Shown one piece after another: positions 10,087-21,800 of a DNA stretch of 64,000 nt (position 1 is its first letter; each line of letters begins with the position of its first letter). A model generated the notes under the pieces. It was not told where the DNA came from. It was given only the letters and a program-made list of their open reading frames with translations, and did no database searches. Where the stretch lies: positions 28,060,792-28,124,791 of the forward strand of contig OX392532.1 of assembly GCA_947623455.1 (NCBI GenBank), written 5' to 3'. This DNA is from Mimachlamys varia (lineage: Eukaryota; Mollusca; Bivalvia; Pectinida; Pectinidae). The position numbers and the translations under genes were made by a program.

Positions 10087-10880
10087 GCAATATATAACAC
10101 AGACAAACGATCTCTCCCCCTAACGGACGTACATCGTGTCGGTGGTCAATTTGGCTGAACTAATAGAGTTCACTTCTACGACCTACCGTATTACTGGAGG
10201 TATGTTAGCCCGAAATTGGTCTCGGTTCGGGAATATGCCGTACACGTTTGTTGATAAGGTTTTAGAATGTGTATAACGAAAGTATATGCATGTATATTAC
10301 TCAAATCCCGAAAACGAGCCATATTATGCTCAAACTCCAAACAACCTTGGACGTCTTTGCAGAACAACCCGCTTGTCCGTTTTTGTGGCTTTTTAGGGTT
10401 TATGCAGGAATTCAGGTTTTTGTTTCGGCTCCAATGAAAGAACCCTCGGAAACGAACAACTGACGTCTGGCTGGTTCAACCGTTGAATAGAATGAAAACG
10501 GTCAATGTACCGATTGGATTTCAAGGCACAAGGTCAAAGATATGCACCATTGTTATCATACATGTAAATAATAACGGGTTTCTTCTGTTCAGTAGCTCGA
10601 GTGGACTTGTCATTTGATAAAGATCGATGACAACAACAATTTATACACTGCTCCCTTACAGAAATTGTTTTCGATGGGTCATTCAGGTATAAAAAGATCA
10701 AAGGTGAGGTTTAAAATACGGGCACATCTGGTTGTATGAAAATGCATCTGCATTGTAAGTATTTTTGGAACCGAAGTTGTATATATACCGGAACGGCTTT
10801 GATCAGCAACTTATTCTTTTTTTCATTTCCGACCTGAAAATGTTCTATCGTACGCCCTTGGTTTGATGCTATCGACCTGG

Positions 10881-11115
10881 GCCCAGTTGTTCAAAAGGTG
10901 ATTAGCCTAATCACTATTTAACGACATTTTCAAAACTTTAATAATTCTGTCAGTATACCAGCTTAAATCTTACAATTTTGCTTGTAAATTGACACTACTA
11001 GATATTTGATATCTGCAAAGTTGTAACTAAATCTATGGTTTTATTTTATAGTTACAAGATAACAAAAAAATGCGCTAATCACTGATTAAGCTAATCAAGT
11101 TTTGAACAACTGGGT
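10881..11115. mobile_element. MITE, CCCAGTTGTTCAAA family, copy 1
   Basis: About 235 bp with terminal inverted repeats CCCAGTTGTTCAAAAGGTGA/TTTTGAACAACTGGG and subterminal TTAGCCTAATCAC/CTGATTAAGCTAATCA. It holds no ORF. Confidence 0.85.
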
Positions 11116-11397
11116 TAACTTTTGGAACGTTCATTGACTGACTGCATTTGACGATTCGTTAAGGTTCAACAATCCCCCTGAAAGAGGCTACGTTCACCCT
11201 ATATTAAGATGTCATTTGAGTTTTTGAACCCTGTCATTATACATGTAGCTATTGGTCAAACGATCAATCATCATGCATACCCGTGTTGCTAGGGGTGACC
11301 GCTCTTCCCTTCACGGTACAACGTATTCATATAAATATGTACCCTATTAGCAATAAATGTGTATAGCAAGTTAAGTATAAACTCAAATCTGCTTCCT

Positions 11398-11634
11398 GGG
11401 TCCAGTTGTTCAAAAGATGATTAGCTTGATCAGTGATAAGTGCAAATTTTAGTTATCTTGTAACTTCAAAATGAAACCACAGATTTGATTGCAACTTTGC
11501 AGATATCAAATACCTAATATTGTCAATTAACATACAAAATGTTAAGACTTTAACTTGTGTATTGACAGAATTATTCAAGTTTGAAAAATGTCGTTTAATA
11601 GTGATTAAGCTAATCACCCTTTGAACAACTGGGC
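11398..11634. mobile_element. MITE, CCCAGTTGTTCAAA family, copy 2 (opposite orientation)
   Basis: It matches the element at 10881 along its length but is reversed: its left half resembles the right half of copy 1, including the ATATTTGATATCTGCAAAGT-type block read on the other strand. About 280 bp separate the two. Confidence 0.85.
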
Positions 11635-11926
11635 CATGTTGAGAGCACTACGTTATGTTATATTATCTAATACTATGTACTGTATTGTCCGATCAGTATA
11701 GGGAAACATACCTTCACTGTTTTTAACTTTCTATATTTAATTACCTCCATGTTTCCCCGGATATTTGGTTGATCCATAAATGAGCTTGCCCCGTAAAGCA
11801 ACGGAATAAAATACACAAGAGAACACCAATTTTTAGAATATGATATTTTTAATGTGGACACGAATAATTCAAATGAGTAGCTCCTCTATACATAATGTTA
11901 ATGATGGGAATAACGTCACTATCACC

Positions 11927-11979
11927 ATCGTCGGAAACCCACAAACGTAAGAATAGGTGCACGTGGGTTTCCGACCGTG
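11927..11979. repeat. Hairpin element, CGTCGGAAAC family, copy 2
   Basis: The outer arms CGTCGGAAACCCAC/GTGGGTTTCCGAC enclose a shorter loop than in copy 1. The family has the arm GTGGGTTTCCGACG in common. Confidence 0.75.
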
Positions 11980-12144
11980 CACTTCCACGTGATCTATTAA
12001 ACCAAACCAACACTGATCGATGTAATCTCACATAGCCTTAGCATCCTACCTCAATAGAGTAAGGTTATACTTGTAATAATCAAATTTTCATCAATAATGA
12101 CTTTTCACAATAACAAATGAACCAATTTGGGTGTTTTTGTGAAG

Positions 12145-12298
12145 GCAATTATCACAGGGACTTGTCACGATTTTCCAACAAACGGTCTATATATATATAT
12201 GTACTATAATATAGGACAAGGAAATAATTCCAACAGTGAAGATATGTACACTATAATACTGTCAGTTGGAAAATCGTGCCATGTCCCTGTTGCAATAA
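12145..12298. mobile_element. Foldback MITE with arms of about 35 bp
   Basis: The left arm CAATTATCACAGGGACTTGT continuing to CACGATTTTCCAAC is answered by GTTGGAAAATCGTGCCATGT continuing to CCCTGTTGCAATAAT. The loop holds an AT dinucleotide run. Confidence 0.8.
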
Positions 12299-12363
12299 TG
12301 AATGGGTGGCGACCAGTTAATTATATTGTAAAATTATACACAATGAACATCACAGTAATTTTA

Positions 12364-12515
12364 CACTTTTGTGAGGTTTATTTAGATAAATTTTCGATAT
12401 AAATGCCCCCTCAATGTTCATAAAGGCATTTCAATCAAAAATTGATCTAAACCCCCCAAAAGTGTAAAATTACTCTAAACACCCTCGTTTATGTCCAAAA
12501 CTAGCTATAGCTTTA
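12364..12515. mobile_element. Fragment of the ACAGCTAGTTTT MITE family
   Basis: Contains TTTCGATATAAATGCCCCC, TAAAATTACTCTAAACACC and GTCCAAAACTAGCTATAGC, which match internal and terminal parts of the elements at 7325 and 9859. The left end is missing. Confidence 0.6.
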
Positions 12516-13494
12516 GAGTTTTAGAGCTTTATTTAACTCAGTGTATTGTCTAGTCATTTTTTATATTATCTGCCTCCGACATCGCTAAATCGCATGTTTT
12601 CTTCAAAACATTGTATGTGCATGCTCACGGTAACTGGTCCTTCATAATACATGTATTATTGATAGCAGCACGATCTTAGTCCGTGATATCGGAGACTTGC
12701 AAGCAACAAAGCCCCTGCCAGAGAGACAGGGAATTACAAGTCTTTGTAAATGGTGGTTGAAAAAAAATCAAATCCTGAAACCCTCATCGGACAAAGAAAA
12801 AATAATAACGATGTGCATAAAACCTTATTTAACCAAAGTTTATGGCAAAGAAAATACAATGTTAATTTATGCGTGGAACGTCATGATAATTATAAACTAG
12901 AGTACTAGTATGGCTCTAGAAACTTCCTAGGGGAAGAGTTATGCTTTTGATTTATACAGTCATGATTTTCCTAATCTGTTTATAAGGACAAACTGAAGAA
13001 GATTTATTTGCTTTTTCCTCTTCAAACAAAACAATTACAAGTCATGTGATGTACTCCTCTGGACAATGAAAACTTTAACATCGAGAATGGGACTGGAAAC
13101 AATAATATGAAGTTTAACAAGTCAATTTAAAATTGTCTATAACATCATTTCCTGATGAGATGATCACACAAGCTGATTTTCAAATTAACCATTGTAAATA
13201 ATATACACGATAAATTAAACAAAATATTGATGGTATTAGATAACTAATCTGATGAAGTTTTTTCATGTCCATTAATATAAGAATCAAACGTTAACCCACT
13301 CAATGATTTGTGACATCACCAACAGTTGTACTTCAGGGCTGTAAAATTAGTTGACAGAATTCCCTATGCACCTGAGGAGTTGATGTCAGACTAAATTGAA
13401 TGCACCTTATTTGTGCACATGTGATTTATGTGATGACAATTCGGATCACATACACCTTATATGATTTTATGACATCACTCATACTGCATCTTAG

Positions 13495-13568
13495 CTTGGA
13501 AACCCACGTGAGACTCCTTACGTTTGACACAAAACGTAAGAGCAGTGTCACATGAGTTTCTGACGATG
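13495..13568. repeat. Hairpin element, CGTCGGAAAC family, copy 3
   Basis: The outer arms TTGGAAACCCACGTGAGAC/GTGTCACATGAGTTTCTGAC and inner arms CTTACGTTT/AAAACGTAAG form a hairpin. It is more diverged than the other two copies. Confidence 0.7.
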
Positions 13569-13636
13569 CCCATATTGAAGATGGCGGGCACATCACAAAA
13601 CCAATAATGTCACAATACATTCAAAGTGTATAATCT

Positions 13637-13728
13637 TTAAACTCACTGACCCCTGAAAACACAATTAAACCCTGCCAATTTAAAGGTTGGAAAAGTTCAT
13701 TTTTGAATTTCACGGGTAAATGAGTTAA
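13637..13728. repeat. 90-bp hairpin MITE, copy 2
   Basis: TTAAACTCACTGACCCCTGA at the left, CACGGGTAAATGAGTTAA at the right and central AAAGGTTGGAAAAGTTCA match the family consensus, with scattered changes. Confidence 0.85.
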
Positions 13729-14570
13729 CTGTCAAATGCCATCCCAAAAATTCAAATGCTCATGTATGGTGATTTTTAGTTTGATCAAGTGCAAGGTGTT
13801 TAAAGTCAACATTGAAGTACCTTACAATTAACAAAATGTCAACAATATTATATCTTCATATACATAGAGAAACGGTGATCCAGACCATACATGATATTTA
13901 AAATGAGATCACCAACATACATAATGTAAATCCTACTCCTCATCACTGAGAAAAACATGATGCTAGCTGTTGTATAAACAGACCTGCACAAGAATACCAA
14001 TTAATACAATAGGTTATATACAGCAAAATATCTCTGTTTTACAATACCTGTCTGGCCAATACGACCAAAGATTTTACTGGATTTTTTCGAGTCTTATGGT
14101 TTCAAGATAATGGAGTTTGACTGTAATTCACTATAAACATTTTCACATAAAACATTAGCCACATTAAACATGGTGCATCAAAAAATACTATTAAGTTCAC
14201 TGGTATCAATGTATACTTGCCAGGGACATATATATTTATGTCCCTGACTGAACTAAAATCCCCTGACCCTGTCATGTGAATCTAAACATCATCTCAACAA
14301 CATAATACTTGTTCAAAAATTTATTCTAGAATAATTATTTTCCCTTTATCAAATTAATTCTTTAACGTTTGGTCAATTACCAACAAAATACTGAGATTTA
14401 ATTGATTTTGAACTGATGTGATGTGATATTGTGAGATTCTAAGTGTCAGGATTAAATGAAGTCATGCTATAATCACATTGTGTGCAGTATGTCAACTTAA
14501 GTTAGGCCAACAAAACAAAACGTGCGTTTCAAAGCTTTTTAAGTAACATATACACTGTTGACTCCCCATA

Positions 14571-14735
14571 TACAGTCGAACCTCCCTTTCTTGAAAACTC
14601 TGTTTAATTCAAGTTATTTCATGGTCCCGGCCAAGCATTACACTAACATTAAAACTGATGTAACTCGAAGGCTAGAAGTTCCCCCATGGCCCTGTCCACT
14701 GTGAGATAACGAGTTTCTACTTTATTATCATAACC
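14571..14735. mobile_element. Truncated Tigger/pogo-like MITE
   Basis: The end TACAGTCGAACCTCCCTTTC resembles pogo/Tigger terminal repeats (CAGTNGAACCTC) and the element ending at 25574. The opposite terminus is not clear, so this copy is probably truncated. Confidence 0.45.
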
Positions 14736-14912
14736 TCAAAAATTAGTCAGTAAAAGTTGAAAATTTGTTTGTATCATTTCTATATAAACCAAAAGTGATT
14801 GTACTACAGATATTAAAGCATATCTTGCATATTTTTAGGGAAACCAAAAACACACATTTTATTTGTTAAGGCCTTATATGACAACATGATTAGACTTCAG
14901 GAAATACATAAT

Positions 14913-15307
14913 TTAAATGCCCAATAAACGTAACTTCAGGAATTTTTTCGGGATTCAGTCAAATTATGAAAAAAAAATCCAGTTGATAACCATGCGAAAA
15001 TAAGCCTTAAACGAAGTTAAACTGAGTGGTAACTAACAAGAAAACGTTGATAAAAAAATCCAAAGAATTGAAAATAGTTCAGGTGGGGCCCACTTCAACA
15101 ACAAAGTCGTAGGTAGAAGACAGGTCGAAATAGACGCGTGTTTACAATCACCGTGTTTCAACTGCTGCTGTACCGGTAACCGGGCAAGATTTCATCTTGA
15201 ATATTGCTGATATCAGTTAATCTTAACTAAATCTAATAATATAAGAAGTTTTAAGGCTTGATTTTAGCTTCAAGTTTTGCCAAAAGTTACGTATATTCGG
15301 ACTTTAA
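14913..15307 (-). mobile_element. TTAA-flanked MITE, copy 2 (inverted)
   Basis: About 395 bp between TTAA sites at 14913-14916 and 15304-15307. The internal order is reversed relative to copy 1, and the terminal repeats carry a few substitutions (ATGCCCAATAAACGTAACTT). The GTGGGCCCAC-type block is retained. Confidence 0.9.
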
Positions 15308-16269
15308 GTAGAATACTATAAGAGTACAATGTATACAATTTATATATAATATGGCAACAACAGTGGTTTACAGTCTTCCTGACCTCTGGCATGGATTGGT
15401 GTGTGACTTACAGAAATAACACGATGATGATGACAGATTGATATATTTTAACAACACACAGGTAAATAGGTGATATATTTCTATATACATGATATATACT
15501 GTAGAAATACAGCACTATACTTCTGAGAGGTAAAATGATAATAACAATGAAACAAATTGTGAAAAAGCACTGAAGAAAAAAAAAGAAAGAAAAAAATAAC
15601 ACAAAACACAAACAAAGGGGAAAAAGGACGAATAGAAACAAACAAAATAAACAAAAGGTAATTTGTGGAACTACTTTTACCTCTAATTGAAAGAAATAAC
15701 CAGTCATATTAGAAAACATATGTAAATATTAATGAATGAATAGAAAACAATTGTAATTTAGATTGTAATTTAGACACTTTTAAGTGAAAAACCATAGGTT
15801 TGAGGTAGGGCAGAATGATTTGCCATTCAACTTTTTTACAACCGTTTGAAAAATGATTTATTTTTGTAATATGTATTAAGGATATAATTTTAAAATTAAT
15901 AAAACATGTATTTACTAAATCATATTTCTTTTTTATATCACACACACCTTATGGCACCTTCAGGAAACATTTAGAGGATAATGACAATTTAGTTCTATTG
16001 ACCATCTTATAAAGACATAAAAGCATTTGTGAGTGGTGTACACTATATGTAAATAATGGTTTTGTTGAAAATAAGATTTTGTTCACAGAAAAAAAATATG
16101 TATAGAGAAAACACTTCAAAATTCATAAAGGTTTTGCATTTTGATTAGATCAAACATATTCAATATATTAATTATGGAAGTTTGTTGACTTCCTTTTTGT
16201 TCACATGTACACTTTTAACATGTATATACCATACAGGCTGTGCATAATAATATGTAATCAGTTGAATAA

Positions 16270-16506
16270 CTAGGCCAAGCTGTTTTTAAAAAAGTATTAG
16301 CTTAATCTGGGCACAGAGCAAATTTGAATTCTCCTGTAACTTGAAAACGAAACCATTGAATTAAAAACATTTTCCAGGTATCAAACATGAAGTACAGTCA
16401 ATTTACATCCAAAAGTGTGGAATTGCTTGTATATTTATATATAGAATCATTAAAGGTTAAAACATGTAATTAAACAGTGATTAATAAGCTAACCATAATT
16501 TGAACA
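16270..16506. mobile_element. MITE, CCCAGTTGTTCAAA family, decayed copy 3
   Basis: TATTAGCTTAATCTGGGCAC near the left, TAACTTGAAAACGAAACCA and CAGGTATCAAACATGAAGTA internally, and GTGATTAATAAGCTAACCAT near the right follow the order of copy 2, with many changes. Confidence 0.6.
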
Positions 16507-16595
16507 TGAGTCATTCACCCCTGAAGACACATTTGGATTCTTCCAATTAAAAGGTTGGAAGAGTTCATAATGAATTTTCAGCGGTAAATGAGTTG
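16507..16595. repeat. 90-bp hairpin MITE, copy 3
   Basis: GAGTCATTCACCCCTGAAGA opens and CAGCGGTAAATGAGTT closes; central AAAAGGTTGGAAGAGTTC. It directly abuts the decayed MITE at 16270-16506. Confidence 0.85.
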
Positions 16596-16811
16596 AAAAG
16601 GTGTAGTTCTCTATACTGCAGTGTGGTGTCATTATGTGATAATTCAGATGAGATGCATGTTTGTTCAGTTAAAAATAAATCTTACCACTAAGGGCAGTAT
16701 ATCTGTCTGTTTAAGAAAGCATTATCTTATGAAACTTGGAAGTTTTTGAAAGCACTGTGTGTGCCACTCATTAAACAAAGAGGAGTGGATGTAAATAGGA
16801 GATACCCTTAT

Positions 16812-16900
16812 TACTCATATACTCCCGATTTTTTTCAATGAATTATTCCAACATTTGAATTGGAAAAGTTCAAATGTGTTTTCAGAGGTGAATGAATTAA
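16812..16900. repeat. 90-bp hairpin MITE, copy 4 (decayed left arm)
   Basis: The right half (GGAAAAGTTCAAATGTG, TTTTCAGAGGTGAATGAATT) is clear; the left arm is eroded. Confidence 0.6.
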
Positions 16901-16913
16901 TGGCATAAAAAGG

Positions 16914-16972
16914 GGAGATAACTGATGTTTATGACCAAGAAGTCATGCATTAAGAGTTATCTCCCATTGAAA
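16914..16972. repeat. Short hairpin with GGGAGATAACT ends
   Basis: GGGGAGATAACTGATG and AAGAGTTATCTCCCATTG are inverted, with TGACCAAGAAGTCA in the loop. Similar GAGATAAC/GTTATCTCCC termini occur elsewhere in the window. Confidence 0.6.
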
Positions 16973-17478
16973 TGAATTTTTTACCTAATTTCTAGCAATA
17001 TGTGTTTATAACAATCAAGCACTTGAAGTAATGGTAGAAATAAAATTCAGGAAGAAATGTAAGAATAAATATCTACATTGAATGAACTACAATTATTTAC
17101 CCAAACAAAATCTGTGAATATACACACATGTTCTAAAGTAAACTATGTACATTCATCACAAAGTCATCACCAACAGCAATTCAACAGGTTTAGATTTCTA
17201 TTCTGCAAAACCCTGAGAACTCTTTTCTTAACTGATTTTCTAAATGGTCAGGCCCTGGTTTCATCGCCTACTTAAAATTCCTTAAAAAATTTCCATAGAA
17301 AAGCATTGCAAAATTTAAGTTCCTTAAGATTTCCCTCCTAACTTTTGCAAAGCTTTCCTTTGGAGAAACTGATGAAACGTTAACTGGGGACTGAAATCTT
17401 TACTTTAATTTTCCAATTAAAGCAAAGCTTGCCACCATAGAGAAAGAGACAGATAAGCAATGTCAGGGGCCAGTTGGA

Positions 17479-17565
17479 AAATTAATTCATTCACCCATGA
17501 ACTTTTCAAGATGGCCCCGTAAAGTGGGAGACCCCAAATTAAATGTGTCTTCAGGGGTGATATAG
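17479..17565. repeat. 90-bp hairpin MITE, copy 5 (decayed)
   Basis: ATTCATTCACCCATGAA at the left and AAATGTGTCTTCAGGGGTGA at the right match the family; the centre is diverged. Confidence 0.55.
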
Positions 17566-17591
17566 GCCTCTAAGACTGTATAATTGTAAGC

Positions 17592-18087
17592 CTACTGTAA
17601 ACCAATTTATTTCCGCGGCGACTTAATTTCGCGTTTTCGTATAAAATGACTATTGCGCAGCATTTAATTTCACGATAAATTCAGTCATAAATTCTATGTA
17701 CAGTACTCCTAAAGTTGGTATACCTCTCATACTTGCCAACTTTTTGAAATTTCCATGGGGGAGACTACATATGCTCAGAATTGAACAAATAAATAATATG
17801 TATACATGTACATTCAGAGGAAAAATAACACTTTTAAATGGCTTTTTTTGAGCTCTTCTCTCAGATGAAATCATCAGATCTTTAAAAATAGGAACAGATA
17901 AGCAGATTTCAAAATTGAAAATGCAACATTTTAGGGTCCAAAATCGGGAGTCTCCCTCCTAAATAGGAAGGGTTGGCAAGTATGTTCTGATTGAAACTAT
18001 TCCCCGGCTATTAATTTTTCACAAATTTTAATCAACCTCGAAATACACGAAAATTAATCGCACACGAAAACAAGCTGGTTTACAGTA
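17592..18087. mobile_element. MITE with TACTGTAAACC ends, containing a nested MITE
   Basis: The outer ends TACTGTAAACCAATTTATTT and AACAAGCTGGTTTACAGTA are inverted. Within it (about 17727-17984) lies a second pair of inverted ends, CATACTTGCCAACTTTTT and GGGTTGGCAAGTATG, with subterminal GGGGGAGACT/GGGAGTCTCCC. The inner pair therefore marks an insertion into the older outer element. Confidence 0.75.
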
Positions 18088-18820
18088 AGTGTTTGTCAGT
18101 GATGTATATAATTTTGTACTTTGGCTTGCCATTTAATGAACAACATACAATATATAGTACAGAATTGTTTATGATACATATGATATATATTATATACCAA
18201 CATGTGACATTTAGTAATATATATGTTTTAAAATGGAATACGTTGGCTTCACCTCCCATTAAAGATCCCCATCCCACCAAATAGTGGTTGCATGAATACA
18301 CATAATCCTTATGGTTAAACCACATTTGCATACAACAACACACAAAAATGACAATAACTCTTGTGTCCATGCTATTTACAATGACATGAACATTGATGAA
18401 GACATATACAACTATTTTTGATTTCTTTATCTTATATAAGCATGTTCATTAGAATCAGTTCTACCTTTTTGAAAAAAAAAAAGAAAAAGAAAAAGAAAAC
18501 AGAAAAAAATTAACAAATAACAAAATACAGAAAACAAAAACCACCAAACTTCGATTAAATCTTAAGACATCAAGTTAACACATATCTACAATCTAGACAA
18601 AACCTGTTTTATAAATATACAAGTCACTCACAATAAAATCTTGTTCCCGCTTTCGAGATTCCTTTTTTACTAATTCTGCAAAATTTGCATAAACTCGACA
18701 CCAAAAAATGTTGTTTTTACAATAAAACATGTTTCACAAAAAAAATATGTCAAATCAAGTTTAATTTGACTTGAAGGATTTCTGATAAACATAACAAAAT
18801 GATGCCAATCACTTCCCTAG

Positions 18821-21800
18821 TCACATTTGCTGAAGGCTGTTGCCATATCTATGAATGAAGTCAGTGAACTGTTTCCTGGTCAACATGTCCATGTTCAGGG
18901 TTCGAACACCAAAGTTGGACAGGATCGTGTCAAGGTCATCCAGACTGGACTGGAATGTGTCATGGAGCTTGACCTGTCCTGCCCCTAGACTGGTTACCAG
19001 AGGGGTCAGGGGGTTGGAAAAGGGTTTACACATCCCTAATTTGCTGGTGGCATCCTGCTTATTAGCAGGACAGGCCGGCTTTGTAGCCCTATCCTCTATA
19101 TTGTCCGACTGGGTGGAGAGATGAGACAATGTCATTTTACTAGGCTGCACAGACAGGGCACCACTGTTTGGAACGTTACCGATCCCACTCTCTTTTAAAG
19201 ACTTATCTTTACTTAGAAGTTCTTCATTTTGATTTTTAGTGTCAAGACAGTTATCTCCCTTTTTTGTTACCTCCCCTTTCACACTGAGATCATCCTTGTC
19301 TTCTGAAGCAAGGTCATTATTCCACTTTATAATTCTCTGCACACGCTCCTTTTCGGAAAACATCTCCTTCTTGCCATTTCCCAAGTCAGATTTTAAGGGT
19401 TTTCCTTTGTCACTTAATTTCGTAAGAGGTTTGTCCCCAAGAAAGTCCCACATTGTGGTGTCCTTGGTGAATTTCATGAGACACGCTGGGTGATTTGTGT
19501 GCTTATCGTAGCAGTGAAGATGCAGCTGGTGACGGAGTGGAGCAGCATAGAAACAGTATACACAGCTGAAGCCCACCTTCAACGCTTCCATCTTTCTAGG
19601 GTGTAATGTGTAGGATGTGGACGATTCTTCTGCTGCAAAAATAATAAAAAAGCTTCAAAAATACAACCTGAAAATTATGTTGTCATTGGAGTTGTATATG
19701 TTAATGTCCTTTAAACAGTTATGGTCATTTAAAGATGTACCATGATTTAAAGGAGGAAGGAAAGATCAACAGTTTGCATTGAGCAATAGTCCCACGTAGG
19801 TCTCGGACCCACAAACCAGAGGTGGAGGGCTAGTGGTAGCAGAACCTCATACACCTTAAATACCCACTTTTCCACTGTGTCCTCTTGCTATGATAATACT
19901 AACTTACACACTAAACCAGCAGTTTTTTAGTACAAATATACCACCCATATTTAGAAAAATGAACACATTTTTTAAATTTATATCCCACACTTCCAGGTGT
20001 ATTACTGGAACTCTGGACAACAGCTGAGATTTTCATACTTATTGAACATCAATATATTTTGTATAATCTCAAATATGTATAAACAATTAAGTTAAAATTA
20101 AACCATATCAGGAGCAGCTATTTATGCTGTGGAAATTTGGAAACCGATAAGGAAATAATGTCCTGGGTTTGAAATTGTCTGGCTGTGCAAATTTTTTCTC
20201 CAGTCTAACTATTGTATAAATTGTGTACTTATGTAATGTAAAATACTTTCAAATTGGAGTAGATTATGTTAGTTACTGTAAATGTACATATTTTCACAGC
20301 AATCTTATTTTAGTGTTTTTCGCGCTGAAAGCATTATGCTAAAATAAAATTGCGCTTATTTGAGTTTTTATACTTTGCTTTGATATATATATAGTAATAA
20401 TCATTGATGCACAAATTTGTCATACCAAATATCAACAATGCTCTAACATTTGATTGTGTTAAATAAGTACATTTACATCACAACATATTAGCGCAATCAT
20501 AATTTAGTGGAAAGTTTTTCGGTGCAAAAAAAAACCCTGCTGAAATAAGATTAACACTAAAATATGTACATTTACAGTACTTGGGGATCATGACTCTGCA
20601 TACATTTCATTCAATTGAAAGGCAGTTAAAACGTAAATATCTACAAATCCAAGACAGGTGGCCATGGTACACTCTAATCAATAACATAAACAGCGAAGAA
20701 AAATTATTATCTTGTATTTCTAACAATCAAAGCAAATTTCAGTATGTAGCTGGGGCTTGAACCTGCGACCCTTGGCTCTCCAGCCTGATGCTCTATGGCG
20801 GCGCTAAAGCAATATTCCCTACAGCTCAAACTTGTAAGGCAACCTAATGAATGCACATCTTTTACACTATTGATACAGGTGTGAAATCATCTTGCAACTA
20901 ATTTAGAAATAACAATGAAAACATTTCAATTCATACATTCAGGCTTACATGGTATGAACAGATAATATCAATTATTGATATAAATATCAAATATCAGAAA
21001 TTGTTATCAGAAAGCATAATCTGGTTGATTTTCAATTAAGATAAAGTATAATTCAATGAGCAACATACCTGCTGGCACTGTCTCTGATGTCCTGACTTTA
21101 CCCATCTTTCCCTTCCGTTTGGCAATAAGCTGTTGGAGATTTTCCCGATCTTTGATAGCATTTAGCTTCATTTTCCATGTCTTCGGAAACTTCTTCAATT
21201 TTGGCATCGTCGGAGAAAGATCGGATTGAGTAGAATCTGGCTCGGTACTGCCTTTAGAAGACTTTGGCGTCGATGAACCTTTTGGCGAGGACATTTCTAG
21301 GTTGAGTTCTGGATCTGGTTTGACCAGTATCGCCTTTCTGTAGACCACTGGTTGCTTGTCTTTGTGATTGCGTCGGACGTGCTGTATGGTGAGAGACTTG
21401 GAGTGGGACTTGTACTTGCACTCTTTACACTCCCAGTACATGGCATCATGTGCTAGCATCAGGTGCTGTCCAACACCACGCACCGTCGACACGTATGGAC
21501 ACTTCGGACATCGGGCTTTCAACACCCTGGATCTGTCCTCGGTGTTTGTTATGTCCGGTGCTTCAGTTGCTGACTTGGAAGGTGGAGATTCTGAAGAAAG
21601 ATTGTAATCATAGACATCCATCTTATTTGGAGTTTGCTGTTTGGAGGGTGAAGATGGTCCGTCAAGTGATAAGGTCATGACCTTTCCTTGTGGAGTGGAG
21701 TCTTCCTCCAGGTCTTTTAACAGGCAGAAACTCCGGACAAGGCTCACCGTCTTTCCGGGATGATCCTCTTTGTAGTGTGCAAGACCCTCAAATCTGTTAA

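Larger units (their letters stand above)
4374..18820. other. Intergenic region, about 14 kb, no gene recognised
   Basis: No ORF here has domain motifs, codon structure or splice signals that I would support. The stretch is AT-rich and consists largely of MITEs and hairpins, which are listed separately (4636, 5609, 5946, 7868, 9278, 9859, 10881, 11398, 11927, 12145, 13495, 13637, 14913, 16270, 16507, 16812, 16914, 17479, 17592). The remaining unique sequence shows nothing I recognise. The left end should include the sulfurtransferase promoter and the right end the 3' UTR of the zinc-finger gene. Confidence 0.7.
19633..21068 (-). other. Intron of the zinc-finger gene
   Basis: A 1.4-kb intron with GT-AG ends. 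It holds two tRNA-like SINE fragments and one MITE (listed separately), and otherwise AT-rich sequence without recognisable content. Confidence 0.85.

Noticed and set aside
15408..15945. Minus-strand ORFs rich in Phe, Leu and Ile
   Set aside because: They are low-complexity translations of A/T-rich DNA with no domain or splice support.
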